Positions 34,847-43,330 of a stretch of DNA of 64,000 nucleotides are shown in pieces. How positions within the stretch are numbered: position 1 is the stretch's first letter; each line of letters opens with the position of its first letter. Below the pieces are notes generated by a model. That model searched no databases. It saw nothing but the letters and a program-made list of their open reading frames with translations, and was not told where the DNA came from. This DNA is from an uncultured Clostridia bacterium (GTDB lineage Bacteria > Bacillota > Clostridia > Christensenellales > Borkfalkiaceae). Made by a program: the position numbers and the translations under genes. Location: assembly GCA_944330115.1 (NCBI GenBank), contig CALVIN010000004.1, forward strand, positions 167,352 to 231,351, written 5' to 3'.

Positions 34847-35346
34847 TAGTGGCATAAGGTAATTTTAACGCTGATGGCATTTCATATGCGGCAAGCCGCA
34901 AATTTAAGACTGCAAAAGGTAAAGTTTTGATTGTTCAAACGATACGCTCATTAAAATAGTTAAAGTATTCAGTATAGCATATAGCGCATTTCAGATGTAC
35001 CCCCGCCCGCGGACGCCTGTCCGCGGGCGGGGTATTTATGGGGCGCGCGGACATTTTGTCCGCGCGCCCTATTTAATATACACACCTTTAACATACACAT
35101 CTTTTATATACCCGCCTTTTATATAAACGCCGCGGTTTTTGCTTGACAAGGCGGCGGGCGGGCGGTTATAACTTTTATGTATAAATTTTTTAATCGGCGG
35201 AGCGCCTGCACGGCATAATTTTGTGTGCCATACAAAGCACATTTTGTGCGCCTGCACGGCATATTTCGCGCGCCTTAAAAGCGCCGTTTTGTGCGCAAAA
35301 CGGCGTACAACAAATAATGTGCAGCGTGCGCCCGCGCGGAGTTGGT
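34847..35346. other. Intergenic region with twin hairpins, a short tandem repeat and a promoter
   Basis: Terminator-like hairpins at 35001-35032 (14-bp stem containing CCCGCGGAC) and 35041-35069 (13-bp stem GGGCGCGCGGACA) follow the dehydrogenase. At 35080-35133 a degenerate 15-base tandem unit occurs about four times; read on the minus strand it gives YIKGG-YIKDV-YVKGV-YIK. A promoter lies at 35143. Two direct copies of GCGCCTGCACGGCATA at 35201-35216 and 35249-35264 and a perfect 10-bp hairpin CGCCGTTTTG / CAAAACGGCG at 35281-35304 precede the next gene and may be regulatory. Confidence 0.65.
35143..35172 (+). promoter_or_regulatory. Promoter of the cysteine desulfidase gene
   Basis: TTGACA (35143-35148), 18-base spacer, TATAAC (35167-35172). 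The leader of about 165 bases contains the direct repeats and hairpin noted for this interval. Confidence 0.65.
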
Positions 35347-36615
35347 ATGTTCACAAGAGAGGAGTGCAAAAAATTTATCGATATTCTCGGCGAAGAGCTC
35401 GTGCCCGCAATGGGCTGCACCGAACCCATCGCCATAGCCTATTGCGCGGCAAAGGCGCGCGACGTTTTGGGCTGCGAGCCGCAGCGCGCCGAGGTGGCCG
35501 TGAGCGGCAACATAGTAAAAAACGCCAAGAGCGTGGTGGTGCCCCACACGGGCGGCATGCGCGGCATAAAGGCGGCGTTTGCGGCGGGCATCGTCGCGGG
35601 CAACGCAGACAGGGAATTGCAGGTGATTTCGAGCGTTCCCGAGGGCATGTATCAAAAAATCGCCGATTTCGAGCAGCAATTTCCCGTCACAGTGAGCGTT
35701 CCGCCCGAGGCCGAGATATTCGATATCGCGGTACGCCTGTTCGGCGGGGAGCACACCGCCTATGTTCGCCTCGCGCAGGACCACACCAACGTGGTGCGCA
35801 TAGAGCGCGACGGCGAGATACTGTTCGACCGCCCCGTAAGTTCGCCCGCCAAGTCTGACCGCTCCTTTTTGAGTGTGGAAAATATCTTAAATTTTGCAAA
35901 CAGCGTGCCCGTGGAGGACATTAAGGAGCTGATAGGCAGGCAGATAAGCTATAACATGGCGATAGCCGAAGAGGGCCTGCGCGGCGACTACGGCGCAAAC
36001 ATAGGCAAAACCATATTGCGCTCATACCAGCCCGATATAAAGACGACGGCAAGAGCCTACGCCGCGGCGGCCTCCGACGCGCGCATGAACGGCTGCGAAC
36101 TGCCCGTGGTGATAAATTCGGGCAGCGGCAACCAGGGCATAACGTGCTCGGTGCCCGTCATCGTGTATGCCCGCAATCTCGGCCTTTCGGAGGAAAAGCT
36201 GTATAGGGCGCTGTGCGTTTCCAACCTCATTACCATACACTTAAAGTCGGGCATAGGCACGCTTTCGGCATATTGCGGCGTCGTGTCGGCGGGCGCGGGC
36301 GCGGCGTGCGGAATTACATACCTCCTCGGCGGCAGCTACAAAGATATCGCCCACACGCTCACAAACACGCTTGCCATAGATTCGGGCATCATATGCGACG
36401 GCGCCAAGGCGAGCTGCGCGGCAAAGATAGCCACGGCGGTAGAGAGCGGCCTTTTGGGCATGAGCATGTACGAGCGCGGCAACCAGTTTTTTGCGGGCGA
36501 CGGCATAGTTAAAAAGGGAGTGGAGGCCACCATCCGCTCGGTAAACCGCCTCGCCCACGACGGCATGCGCGAGACTGACCGCGAAATAATAAAGATAATG
36601 CTCGACGTAAATTAA
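35347..36615 (+). CDS. L-cysteine desulfidase family protein (UPF0597/CdsB type)
   Basis: Related to the 4Fe-4S serine dehydratase alpha chain; characterised members break L-cysteine into sulfide, ammonia and pyruvate. The start LVPAMGCTEPIAIAYCAAKA contains the first conserved cysteine (~24), and NSGSGNQGITCSVPVIVYA (~258-276), AYCGVVSAGAGAACGITYLLGG (~300-320) and DSGIICDGAKASCAAKIATA (~345-365) hold the other family cysteines. The length of 422 residues is normal. ATG 35347 follows CGGAG at 35337-35341; an in-frame upstream start would run through the hairpin and repeats of the leader and is rejected. Substrate (cysteine or serine) is inferred. Confidence 0.9.
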   Translation: MFTREECKKFIDILGEELVPAMGCTEPIAIAYCAAKARDVLGCEPQRAEVAVSGNIVKNAKSVVVPHTGGMRGIKAAFAAGIVAGNADRELQVISSVPEGMYQKIADFEQQFPVTVSVPPEAEIFDIAVRLFGGEHTAYVRLAQDHTNVVRIERDGEILFDRPVSSPAKSDRSFLSVENILNFANSVPVEDIKELIGRQISYNMAIAEEGLRGDYGANIGKTILRSYQPDIKTTARAYAAAASDARMNGCELPVVINSGSGNQGITCSVPVIVYARNLGLSEEKLYRALCVSNLITIHLKSGIGTLSAYCGVVSAGAGAACGITYLLGGSYKDIAHTLTNTLAIDSGIICDGAKASCAAKIATAVESGLLGMSMYERGNQFFAGDGIVKKGVEATIRSVNRLAHDGMRETDREIIKIMLDVN

Positions 36616-36639
36616 AATCAAGCGTGCAATAACGCAAAT

Positions 36640-36676
36640 ATGCAGGGTGCCCGTTGCGGAGCCCTGCATTTTTTAT
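36640..36676 (+). terminator. Intrinsic terminator after the desulfidase gene
   Basis: ATGCAGGG and CCCTGCAT (36640-36647, 36662-36669) form the stem, followed by TTTTTTAT. Confidence 0.8.
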
Positions 36677-36732
36677 AGCGGCGGATATGCAGGCGGATAT
36701 GTGGGCGGAAATTATTCTAAAATTAAACCTTT

Positions 36733-36770
36733 TTACCCTTTTATTACATTCCAATGCGCGTTTTTTTACA
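36733..36770 (+). promoter_or_regulatory. Probable Pho box upstream of the 5'-nucleotidase gene
   Basis: TTACC at 36733, TTACA at 36744 and TTACA at 36766 lie on an exact 11-base register (the slot at 36755 is degenerate). This is the tandem half-site geometry of PhoB/PhoP binding sites in Bacillota and matches the sites before the Na/Pi cotransporter and pstS genes. Confidence 0.55.
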
Positions 36771-36848
36771 TGTGTATGCTAATATTTATGCGTAAGGGCG
36801 GCAAAGCCCTTCAAAGAAAATATGAGATAATAATTCAGGAGGTTAGTT

Positions 36849-38714
36849 TTGAAAGGTTTGGCAAAAAAGGCGGCCGCGATAATACTTGCGGCTCTTGCAG
36901 CTACTTCTATGACGGCGATGCTCGCAGGTTGTGCGGGCGAAGACGGGGCCGACGGACAGAACGGCGTTTCGGTGGAGCGCGTGGAGATCGACGAAAACGG
37001 AGATCTTATCGTATATCTCTCCGACGGCAGCTCGCATAATGCGGGCTCTGTTTACCCCGCCGAAGAGGAGGGCGATGAAGACAGCATAGCCGTGCTCTAC
37101 ACAAACGACGTGCATTGCGGCTTCGACTCATCCGACGAGGGCATGGGCCTTGCAGGCTTCGCGGGCTATAAATACGCCATGTGGCAGCAGTACGGCGCCC
37201 TCACCGCGGTGGATATCGGCGACTTTATACAGGGCGAGGCCATCGGCACCATTTCCGACGGCGAATACCCCGTGCTGCTCAGAAATTTTGTGGGCTACGA
37301 CTACGGCACCGTGGGCAACCACGAGTTCGATTACGGCATGGACGCGCTCATAGGCGAGGGCGGCCTTGCGGAGCAGTCGGATATGACCTACCTCTGCTGC
37401 AACTTTATCGACCTTGAAACGGGCGAGCCCGTGTTCGACGAATACGCTCTCGCATCATACGGCGACCTGACGGTGGCGTATGTAGGCATAGCAACTCCCG
37501 AAACGCTGTTTAAGTCCACGCCCGCCTATTTCCAGAACGAGGATGGCGAGTATATATACGGCTTTTGCGAGGGCAACGACGGGCAGAATTTGTATGACAG
37601 GGTGCAGGAGAGCGTAAATTCCGCAAGGGAGGCGGGCGCCGATTACGTTGTGGCAATATCCCATCTCGGCACGGAGGAGGGCTCCGAGCCCTACCGCTCG
37701 ACCGACTTAATTGCCAACACTTCGGGCATCGATGTGGTGCTCGACGGTCATTCCCACTCCGTGATAGAGAGCGAGACAGTCGAAAACAGCGAGGGCGACG
37801 ATGTGCTCCTCTCTTCGACGGGCACCAAGTTTGCAAACGCGGGCAAGCTGGTGATAGATACCAACGGCACCGCCGACACCTCCGACGACGTGCTCACCAC
37901 CGAGCTCATATCGGCAGAGGAGGTAAATACAAACCCCGACTATTGCAACAACGCCATATACTATCTCACCGAGCAGTATTTAAACTCCGTTGAAGCGCAG
38001 TATCAGTCGCTTTTAAATGAAGTGGTGGGCCGGTCTTCGGTAGTTCTCTCCGTGAACGGGGCCGACGGCGCAAGGTTGGTGCGCAACCGTGAGACGGCCA
38101 TAGGCAACTTCTGCGCCGACGCATACCGCACGGTGATGGGCGCGCAGATAGGCCTTGTGAACGGCGGCGGCATCCGCGCCGACATTCCAGAGGGCGATGT
38201 TACATACGAAGACGTGCTCAACGTGCATCCCTACGGCAATATGGCCTGCCTTGTCGAGGCTACGGGGCAGCAGATAGTCGACGCGCTCGAGCTTGGCTCT
38301 ATGAATACTATGGCGCAGGCCTCCGACGGTACGAACGCTCTCGGAGAATCGGGCGGCTTCCTGCAGGTGTCGGGCCTCAGATATACAATAGATACCTCCG
38401 TTGAGAGCGCGGTAGTGCTCGCAGACGACGGCTCCTTTGTGGAAGTTGCCGGCGAAAGGAGGGTAAAGAACGTGCAGGTGCTGGGTTCCGACGGAAGATA
38501 TACCGACATCGACCTCGATGAAACTTACACGGTAGCCAGCCATAACTACATGTTAAAACAGGGCGGCGACGGCTTCACGATGTTCTCGGGCTGCAACATT
38601 CTGCTCGACGAAACGCTGATAGATAACCAGGTGCTTATCAATTACATAGAGTCGCTCGGCGGCGTTATAGGGCAGAATTACGCCTCTACCGAGGGCAGGA
38701 TAACCGTCATCTGA
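36849..38714 (+). CDS. Surface 5'-nucleotidase / UDP-sugar hydrolase lipoprotein
   Basis: A 621-residue extracellular enzyme that releases phosphate from nucleotides. It has a signal peptide ending in the lipobox LAGC (Cys near 28), an acidic GEDGADGQNG linker, the metallophosphoesterase domain with VLYTNDVHCGF (~83), DIGDFIQG, TVGNHEFDYG (~155-164), ISHLGTE and DGHSHSVIES (~297), and the 5'-nucleotidase C-terminal domain with RNRETAIGNFCADAYR and NGGGIRADIPEGDVTYEDV (~437). TTG 36849 is the start because CAGGAGGTT lies at 36837-36845; it leaves a normal signal peptide. A Pho box upstream fits phosphate scavenging. Terminators follow. Confidence 0.92.
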   Translation: MKGLAKKAAAIILAALAATSMTAMLAGCAGEDGADGQNGVSVERVEIDENGDLIVYLSDGSSHNAGSVYPAEEEGDEDSIAVLYTNDVHCGFDSSDEGMGLAGFAGYKYAMWQQYGALTAVDIGDFIQGEAIGTISDGEYPVLLRNFVGYDYGTVGNHEFDYGMDALIGEGGLAEQSDMTYLCCNFIDLETGEPVFDEYALASYGDLTVAYVGIATPETLFKSTPAYFQNEDGEYIYGFCEGNDGQNLYDRVQESVNSAREAGADYVVAISHLGTEEGSEPYRSTDLIANTSGIDVVLDGHSHSVIESETVENSEGDDVLLSSTGTKFANAGKLVIDTNGTADTSDDVLTTELISAEEVNTNPDYCNNAIYYLTEQYLNSVEAQYQSLLNEVVGRSSVVLSVNGADGARLVRNRETAIGNFCADAYRTVMGAQIGLVNGGGIRADIPEGDVTYEDVLNVHPYGNMACLVEATGQQIVDALELGSMNTMAQASDGTNALGESGGFLQVSGLRYTIDTSVESAVVLADDGSFVEVAGERRVKNVQVLGSDGRYTDIDLDETYTVASHNYMLKQGGDGFTMFSGCNILLDETLIDNQVLINYIESLGGVIGQNYASTEGRITVI

Positions 38715-38802
38715 GACAGTCGCCGCGGCGGGTATCGGCAAATTGCCGAAAGATATGCGCCATATAAGTTGATAAAAAATAATGTAATAAGAAATAAGGG
38801 CG

Positions 38803-38882
38803 CGCGGACTTTTCGTCCGCGCGCGGGGCTGAAGAGCAGGGAGCCGCGGACAATTTGTCCGCGGCTCCCTGCTTTTTTACTG
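38803..38882 (+). terminator. Tandem terminator hairpins after the nucleotidase gene
   Basis: First stem GCGCGCGGAC / GTCCGCGCGC (38803-38826 region), second a 17-bp stem starting GCAGGGAGCCGCGGAC (38837-38874) followed by TTTTTTAC. Both stems share the CGCGGAC motif also seen in the hairpins at 35001 and 35041. Confidence 0.85.
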
Positions 38883-38942
38883 TCATTTGATTGTACTTTA
38901 TTTGCCATGTTTTGCGGCCGATTTCGGCTTGCCGCACCTCTT

Positions 38943-39116
38943 TTAACTTCCTATGTCGTCCGGGTTGAAGCTGCCGCCGCCGTACATCTTTTTATACAGC
39001 TCTATGTCCTCGTTGCTTACGGGTATGTGCTGCACATAGCCCGTGTATTCGTTTGCGCTCACGATGTTTTCGCGCACGGCCTCGTTGCCCTTGCGGGCCT
39101 TTTTCTTCTTTTTCAT
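38943..39116 (-). CDS. Small basic/acidic protein of 57 residues, unknown function
   Basis: Minus-strand frame from ATG 39116 to the stop at 38943. The sequence begins MKKKKKARKGNEAV and continues with NEYTGYVQHIPVSNEDIELYKKMYGGG to a short acidic end. It looks like a genuine protein segment: charged, with balanced composition and an evenly spaced aromatic pattern, unlike the Arg/Ala/Cys-rich antisense frames around it. No good ribosome site is seen, and the frame stays open upstream to 39545, but that extension overlaps the divergent acyltransferase gene and has shadow-frame composition. No family recognised. Confidence 0.55.
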   Translation of the reverse strand: MKKKKKARKGNEAVRENIVSANEYTGYVQHIPVSNEDIELYKKMYGGGSFNPDDIGS

Positions 39117-39301
39117 AACATAAGTATGCGCCGCGCCGCACATTTTATTCGCGCAGGCAATATCTGCCGCCTCGCCACCCGCCTTATAAAATAGCGCCGC
39201 CCGCCACATAAAGCAACACACACGCCCAAACAACACGCCGTGCCGTCCGCCGTCAAAAAAATCACTATTTTGCGGGCGGGCGCATATCTTAAAAGTATCG
39301 T

Positions 39302-39979
39302 ATGAAATTTTTGCAAAAAACGGGCAGAGGGCAATATTATTCGGCCCGCGCCTTAAAAAAACGGGGCGTGAGCATATCGGGCGGCGGCATATTTGTTGAA
39401 CGGTCGGCTGACGTGCGCCGCGGCGCATATATTCTCGGCCCGTGCTATGTGTGCGGCAACAGCGTGGTGGAGGGCGGCGCGCGCATACTGCCCTTTTCGC
39501 GCATAGAAAACAGCGTGATATCGCGCGGGGCGGAAGTTTATGCAAGCACGCTCATCTCGTCAAAGGCGGGAAAGAGTTGCACGGTGGGGCCGTATGCCCT
39601 CCTGCGCGGCGCGGATATAGGCGATAATTGCCGCGTGGGCGACTTTGTGGAGATAAAAAACTCCGTCCTGGGCAAGGGTTGCAAGGCGGCGCACCACGCC
39701 TACATTGGCGACGCCGATTTGGGCAGCGGGATAAATATAGGCTGCGGCGTGGTGTTTGCCAACTACGACGGCAAGTCAAAGCGCAGGTCGGTCGTGGAGG
39801 ATAACTGCTTTATCGGCTGCAACTGCAACATAGTCGCGCCCGTGCATATCGGCGAGGGCGCATATATAGCGGCGGGCACCACCGTCACGAAAGACGTCGC
39901 TTCAAAAGAGCTGTGCATAGGCCGCGCCGAACAGCGCGGCAAGGCGGGCGGGGCCGCGGGGAGGTATAAAAACGGGTAA
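39302..39979 (+). CDS. GlmU-like left-handed beta-helix acyltransferase, stand-alone
   Basis: A 225-residue protein resembling the C-terminal acetyltransferase half of GlmU without the uridylyltransferase half. Hexapeptide turns begin near residue 30 and run to IGEGAYIAAGTTVTKDV (~197-213); the segment GDFVEIKNSVLGKGCKAAHHAYIGDADLG and INIGCGVVFANYDGKSK closely follow the GlmU pattern (family: FVExKN...HLxYxGDAxxG...NxGxGxxxxNYDG). It overlaps the next gene, glmM, by eight bases, so acetylation of glucosamine-1-phosphate is the likely job. The N-terminal 25 residues are basic. A ribosome site is not obvious. Confidence 0.87.
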   Translation: MKFLQKTGRGQYYSARALKKRGVSISGGGIFVERSADVRRGAYILGPCYVCGNSVVEGGARILPFSRIENSVISRGAEVYASTLISSKAGKSCTVGPYALLRGADIGDNCRVGDFVEIKNSVLGKGCKAAHHAYIGDADLGSGINIGCGVVFANYDGKSKRRSVVEDNCFIGCNCNIVAPVHIGEGAYIAAGTTVTKDVASKELCIGRAEQRGKAGGAAGRYKNG

Positions 39980-41294
39980 ATATTTCGGCACCGACGGTTT
40001 CCGCGGCAGGGCGGGCACCGAACTTACGGCAGAGCATGCATACAAAATAGGCCGCTTTTTGGGCGGTTACTTCGGCCGCGGCGCCCGCGTGGTCATAGGC
40101 AAGGATACCCGCCGCTCCTCATACATGCTGGAGTATTCGCTCGTATCCGGGCTTACTTCGGCGGGCGCCGACGCCTACATAATGCACGTCACTACGACGG
40201 CGTCGGTATCGTACATAACGCGCACCGACGGCTTCGACTGCGGCATAATGATCTCCGCCAGCCACAACCCCTTTTACGATAACGGCATAAAGCTGATGGG
40301 CGCGGGCGGCGAAAAGCCGGACGATAAAACGCTCGCCGCCATAGAGAGCTATCTGGACGGCGCACCTCCCGAAGGGTTTGAGGAGCGCGCCTGCTCGGGC
40401 GGGGAGATCGGCAGGTCGGTCGACTATGTCAGCGGCCGCAACCGCTACATAGGGCATTTGATTTCGCTCTCCGCCTGCTCATTCAAGGGCATGCGCATAG
40501 GGCTGGACTGCGCAAACGGCAGCGCCTGGCAGATAGCAAAGTCTGTGTTCGACGCGCTCGGCGCAAAGACCTATCTTATCGGCGGCGAGCCCGACGGGCT
40601 GAATATCAATACAAGCGGCTCCACGGCTCCCGCGGCGCTGTGCGAACTTGTAGAGAGGGAGGGGCTGGACGCGGGCTTTGCCTTCGACGGCGACGCCGAC
40701 AGGTGCATCGCCGTAGACGAGCGCGGCTGGGTGGTGGACGGCGACGGCGAGCTGTTCATACTTGCAAACCGCCTCAGGGAGCTGGGCGAGATGAGCGAGT
40801 GCGCCGTGTGCACGGTAATGAGCAACTCCGCGCTCATATCCGCTCTCGCCGCGCGCGGCATAAAGTGCGCCGTCACCAAGGTGGGCGACAGGTTCGTCTA
40901 CCAAAAGATGTGCAAGACGGGCGCGGCGCTGGGCGGCGAAAAGTCGGGGCACATAATAATCTCAAAATACGGCGCCTCGGGCGACGGGCTGGTCACCGCC
41001 ATAAAACTTTTGGAGGCGGCGGCAGAGCGGGGCGCAAAACTTTCGCATCTTCTGCGCGGCTACGAGCCCATACCTCAGCTCGAGCGCTCGGTGCGCGTGC
41101 AAAACAGAGAGGAGGCGTTCAACAAACAGCTGCTCATATTTTGCGACGGCGTCTGCGCCGCCGAGAGGTGCGCCCGCATAGTAGTGCGCCCCTCGGGCAC
41201 CGAACCGGTGATAAGGCTTATGGCCGAAGGGCCGTCGCACGAGGCGTGCGCAAGGTGTTTGGATAGGATAGAGCGCTACCTTGCGGGCAGGTGA
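39972..41294 (+). CDS. glmM: Phosphoglucosamine mutase with an apparent ACG start codon
   Basis: Converts glucosamine-6-phosphate to glucosamine-1-phosphate. Family motifs: GKYFGTDGFRG at the N-terminus, phosphoserine loop SASHNPFYDNGIK (Ser near 96), metal loop DGDADRC (~240), and phosphate-binding RPSGTEPVIRL (~406). The reading frame is open from 39921 but contains no ATG, GTG or TTG before the conserved N-terminus. The codon exactly where family members have Met is ACG (39972), seven bases after GGGGAGG (39958-39964). The first canonical start, TTG 40059, would delete 29 residues including TDGFRG. Either ACG initiates or the base is a sequencing/assembly error. Coupled to the upstream acyltransferase and glmS. 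Confidence 0.9.
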   Translation, partial: TGKYFGTDGFRGRAGTELTAEHAYKIGRFLGGYFGRGARVVIGKDTRRSSYMLEYSLVSGLTSAGADAYIMHVTTTASVSYITRTDGFDCGIMISASHNPFYDNGIKLMGAGGEKPDDKTLAAIESYLDGAPPEGFEERACSGGEIGRSVDYVSGRNRYIGHLISLSACSFKGMRIGLDCANGSAWQIAKSVFDALGAKTYLIGGEPDGLNINTSGSTAPAALCELVEREGLDAGFAFDGDADRCIAVDERGWVVDGDGELFILANRLRELGEMSECAVCTVMSNSALISALAARGIKCAVTKVGDRFVYQKMCKTGAALGGEKSGHIIISKYGASGDGLVTAIKLLEAAAERGAKLSHLLRGYEPIPQLERSVRVQNREEAFNKQLLIFCDGVCAAERCARIVVRPSGTEPVIRLMAEGPSHEACARCLDRIERYLAGR

Positions 41295-41315
41295 GATACA
41301 AAAAAGAGGTGAGAT

Positions 41316-43103
41316 ATGTGCGGGATAATAGGTTGTACGGGCGTAAAGTGCGCCTCTGAAATTTTATACAAGGGGCTTGAGGACCTCGAATACCGCGGCT
41401 ACGACTCGGCGGGCATCGCCGTGCTCGAGGGCGGCAAGATAATTTCGGTAAAAAAGCAGGGCAGGGTGTGCGCGCTCAAGCGGGCGGCGGAGCAGCTCGG
41501 CGGCACTTCGGGCATAGGGCACACGCGCTGGGCCACCCACGGCCGTCCCTCCGATGAAAACGCGCACCCGCACACCTACGGCGCATTTTCGGTGGTGCAC
41601 AACGGCATAATCGAAAACTACGCCAAGCTCAAGGAGGAGCTAATAGAGGAGGGGCACGAATTTTCGTCGCATACAGATAGCGAGGTGGTCGTGCACCTGC
41701 TCGCAAAGTATTATAGCGGCGACTTGAAGGAGGCGGTGTTAAGCGCCGTGCGGCAGCTCAAAGGCTCGTTTGCGCTGTGCATACTGTGCGCGGGGTACGA
41801 GGGCTTTGTGGCGGTAAAATACCGCAACCCCATAATAGTGGGCGTGGGCGAGGGCGCCCTCTTTGCCGCAAGCGACATGCCCGCCCTCTGCGGCCTTGCC
41901 GAAAGCGTGGCCGTGCTGAAAGACGGGCAGATAGCCTTTGCCTCGGAGGGGAAAATTTCGCTGTGCGATTTTTACGGCCGCCCCGCCGCGCTCACCCTCT
42001 CGCCCATACCGCCCGCCGCCCGCGGCGCGCGCCTCGGCGGCTTCCCTCACTATATGATAAAGGAGATAAACGAGATCCCCGCCGCCGTAAAAAACACCGT
42101 GCAGGCCTTTGCGGAGGAAAAGTGCTTTTCCGCCCTCTCGCGCGCGGCCAAAAAGCGGGGCGGCTTCGGCGATATAGTGCTGTGCGGCTGCGGTACGGCC
42201 TATCACAGCGCGCTCGCCGCCGCCTACCACGCCGAAGAGCTGCTTAAAATTCCCTCCCGCGCCGAAACGGCGGGCGAATTCCGCTACCGCAATAGCGCCA
42301 CGGGCCCCAAAACGCTGTTTATCGCCGTAAGCCAGAGCGGCGAAACGGTCGATACGGTGGAGGCCGCGCGTGCGGCGAAGGAGGCGGGCGCATACGTCGT
42401 TGCCGTAACAAACGTGCCCTACTCGGCGCTCACGGGCATTGCGTACATGTCGGTACCCGTGCGCGCGGGCACGGAGGTGTGCGTTGCCGCCACAAAGAGC
42501 TACTGCGGCCAGATAGCCGCCCTCGCGCTCATAATAGCTTCCTTAAAGGGCGGTTCGGCCTATTCGCGCACGCTCTCGGCCTTAAAGGGGATAGAGGCGG
42601 GCTGCGCCGCCGCCATATCCGACTGCGCGGTAGAGTCCGCCGCCCGCGCGTGCGCCTCCTCGGCGGGCGTGTATTTCATAGGCAGGGGCATCGACTACCC
42701 CGTCGCGCTCGAGGGCAGTTTAAAGCTAAAAGAGGTGTCGTACGTCCCCGGCGAGGGGTATCCTGCGGGCGAGCTGAAGCACGGCACGATAGCGCTCATC
42801 GACGGCGGAACGCTCACCATAGCCATAATGACAGAGCGCACTCTCGGTGAAAAGACGGCCTCGGCGGTCGAGCAGATATATTCGCGCGGCGGCAGGGCGG
42901 GGGTGGTGTATGCCGAGGGCTGCGCCCCGCCAGAGCTTTTGGAGCGCGCCGAGTTTGCCGTAAAGGTGCCCTCCTTTGCAAGCTGCCTCTCGCCGATAAT
43001 TTCGGTGATACCGCTGCAGCTCATCGCCTACCGCACGGCGGTAATACTCGGGCGCGACCCCGATAAGCCCAGGAACCTTGCCAAGAGCGTCACGGTGGAG
43101 TAG
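41316..43103 (+). CDS. glmS: Glutamine-fructose-6-phosphate aminotransferase (isomerizing)
   Basis: First enzyme of UDP-GlcNAc synthesis: fructose-6-P plus glutamine gives glucosamine-6-P. The N-terminal glutaminase has the nucleophile Cys2 in MCGIIGCTG, RGYDSAGIAV, HTRWATHGRP and the GFVAVKYRNP region; two SIS domains follow with CGCGTAYHSALA (~290) and ISQSGET-type AVSQSGETVDT (~335), and the C-terminus KSVTVE is the standard end. Length 595. Ribosome site AAAGAGGTGAG precedes the ATG at 41316. It lies 21 bases after glmM, so acyltransferase-glmM-glmS form one amino-sugar operon. No glmS ribozyme is present, since the leader is only this short spacer. Confidence 0.97.
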   Translation: MCGIIGCTGVKCASEILYKGLEDLEYRGYDSAGIAVLEGGKIISVKKQGRVCALKRAAEQLGGTSGIGHTRWATHGRPSDENAHPHTYGAFSVVHNGIIENYAKLKEELIEEGHEFSSHTDSEVVVHLLAKYYSGDLKEAVLSAVRQLKGSFALCILCAGYEGFVAVKYRNPIIVGVGEGALFAASDMPALCGLAESVAVLKDGQIAFASEGKISLCDFYGRPAALTLSPIPPAARGARLGGFPHYMIKEINEIPAAVKNTVQAFAEEKCFSALSRAAKKRGGFGDIVLCGCGTAYHSALAAAYHAEELLKIPSRAETAGEFRYRNSATGPKTLFIAVSQSGETVDTVEAARAAKEAGAYVVAVTNVPYSALTGIAYMSVPVRAGTEVCVAATKSYCGQIAALALIIASLKGGSAYSRTLSALKGIEAGCAAAISDCAVESAARACASSAGVYFIGRGIDYPVALEGSLKLKEVSYVPGEGYPAGELKHGTIALIDGGTLTIAIMTERTLGEKTASAVEQIYSRGGRAGVVYAEGCAPPELLERAEFAVKVPSFASCLSPIISVIPLQLIAYRTAVILGRDPDKPRNLAKSVTVE

Positions 43104-43140
43104 TACTATACATATAAAAGTAAACTTAAATTAAGTAAAG

Positions 43141-43182
43141 GCCGCTGCAAATGCAATTCATGCCGCTGCAGCGGCTTATTTT
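43141..43182 (+). terminator. Intrinsic terminator after glmS
   Basis: GCCGCTGCA and TGCAGCGGC (43141-43149, 43167-43175) form the stem, followed by TTATTTTG. Confidence 0.75.
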
Positions 43183-43193
43183 GCCGCACGCTA

Positions 43194-43222
43194 TTGACAC
43201 GCGCCCAACTTTACTCTATAAT
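43194..43222 (+). promoter_or_regulatory. Promoter of galE
   Basis: Consensus TTGACA (43194-43199), 17-base spacer, TATAAT (43217-43222). Confidence 0.87.
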
Positions 43223-43330
43223 AAAATCGTAATGTTGCGCCGGTCTGCGTATTTGTGCGGGCGGGAGCGGTTTTTGTTGCTCTCTTCCCATGCGCGCCGG
43301 CAGTGCGCTTGATTTTTATGGAGGTGAAAT

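Noticed and set aside
38943..39545. 200-codon extension of the small minus-strand protein
   Set aside because: The added N-terminal part is Cys/Arg-rich shadow sequence and overlaps the divergent acyltransferase gene; only the last 57 codons look real.
41295..41315. glmS ribozyme
   Set aside because: The spacer between glmM and glmS is only 21 bases, far too short.
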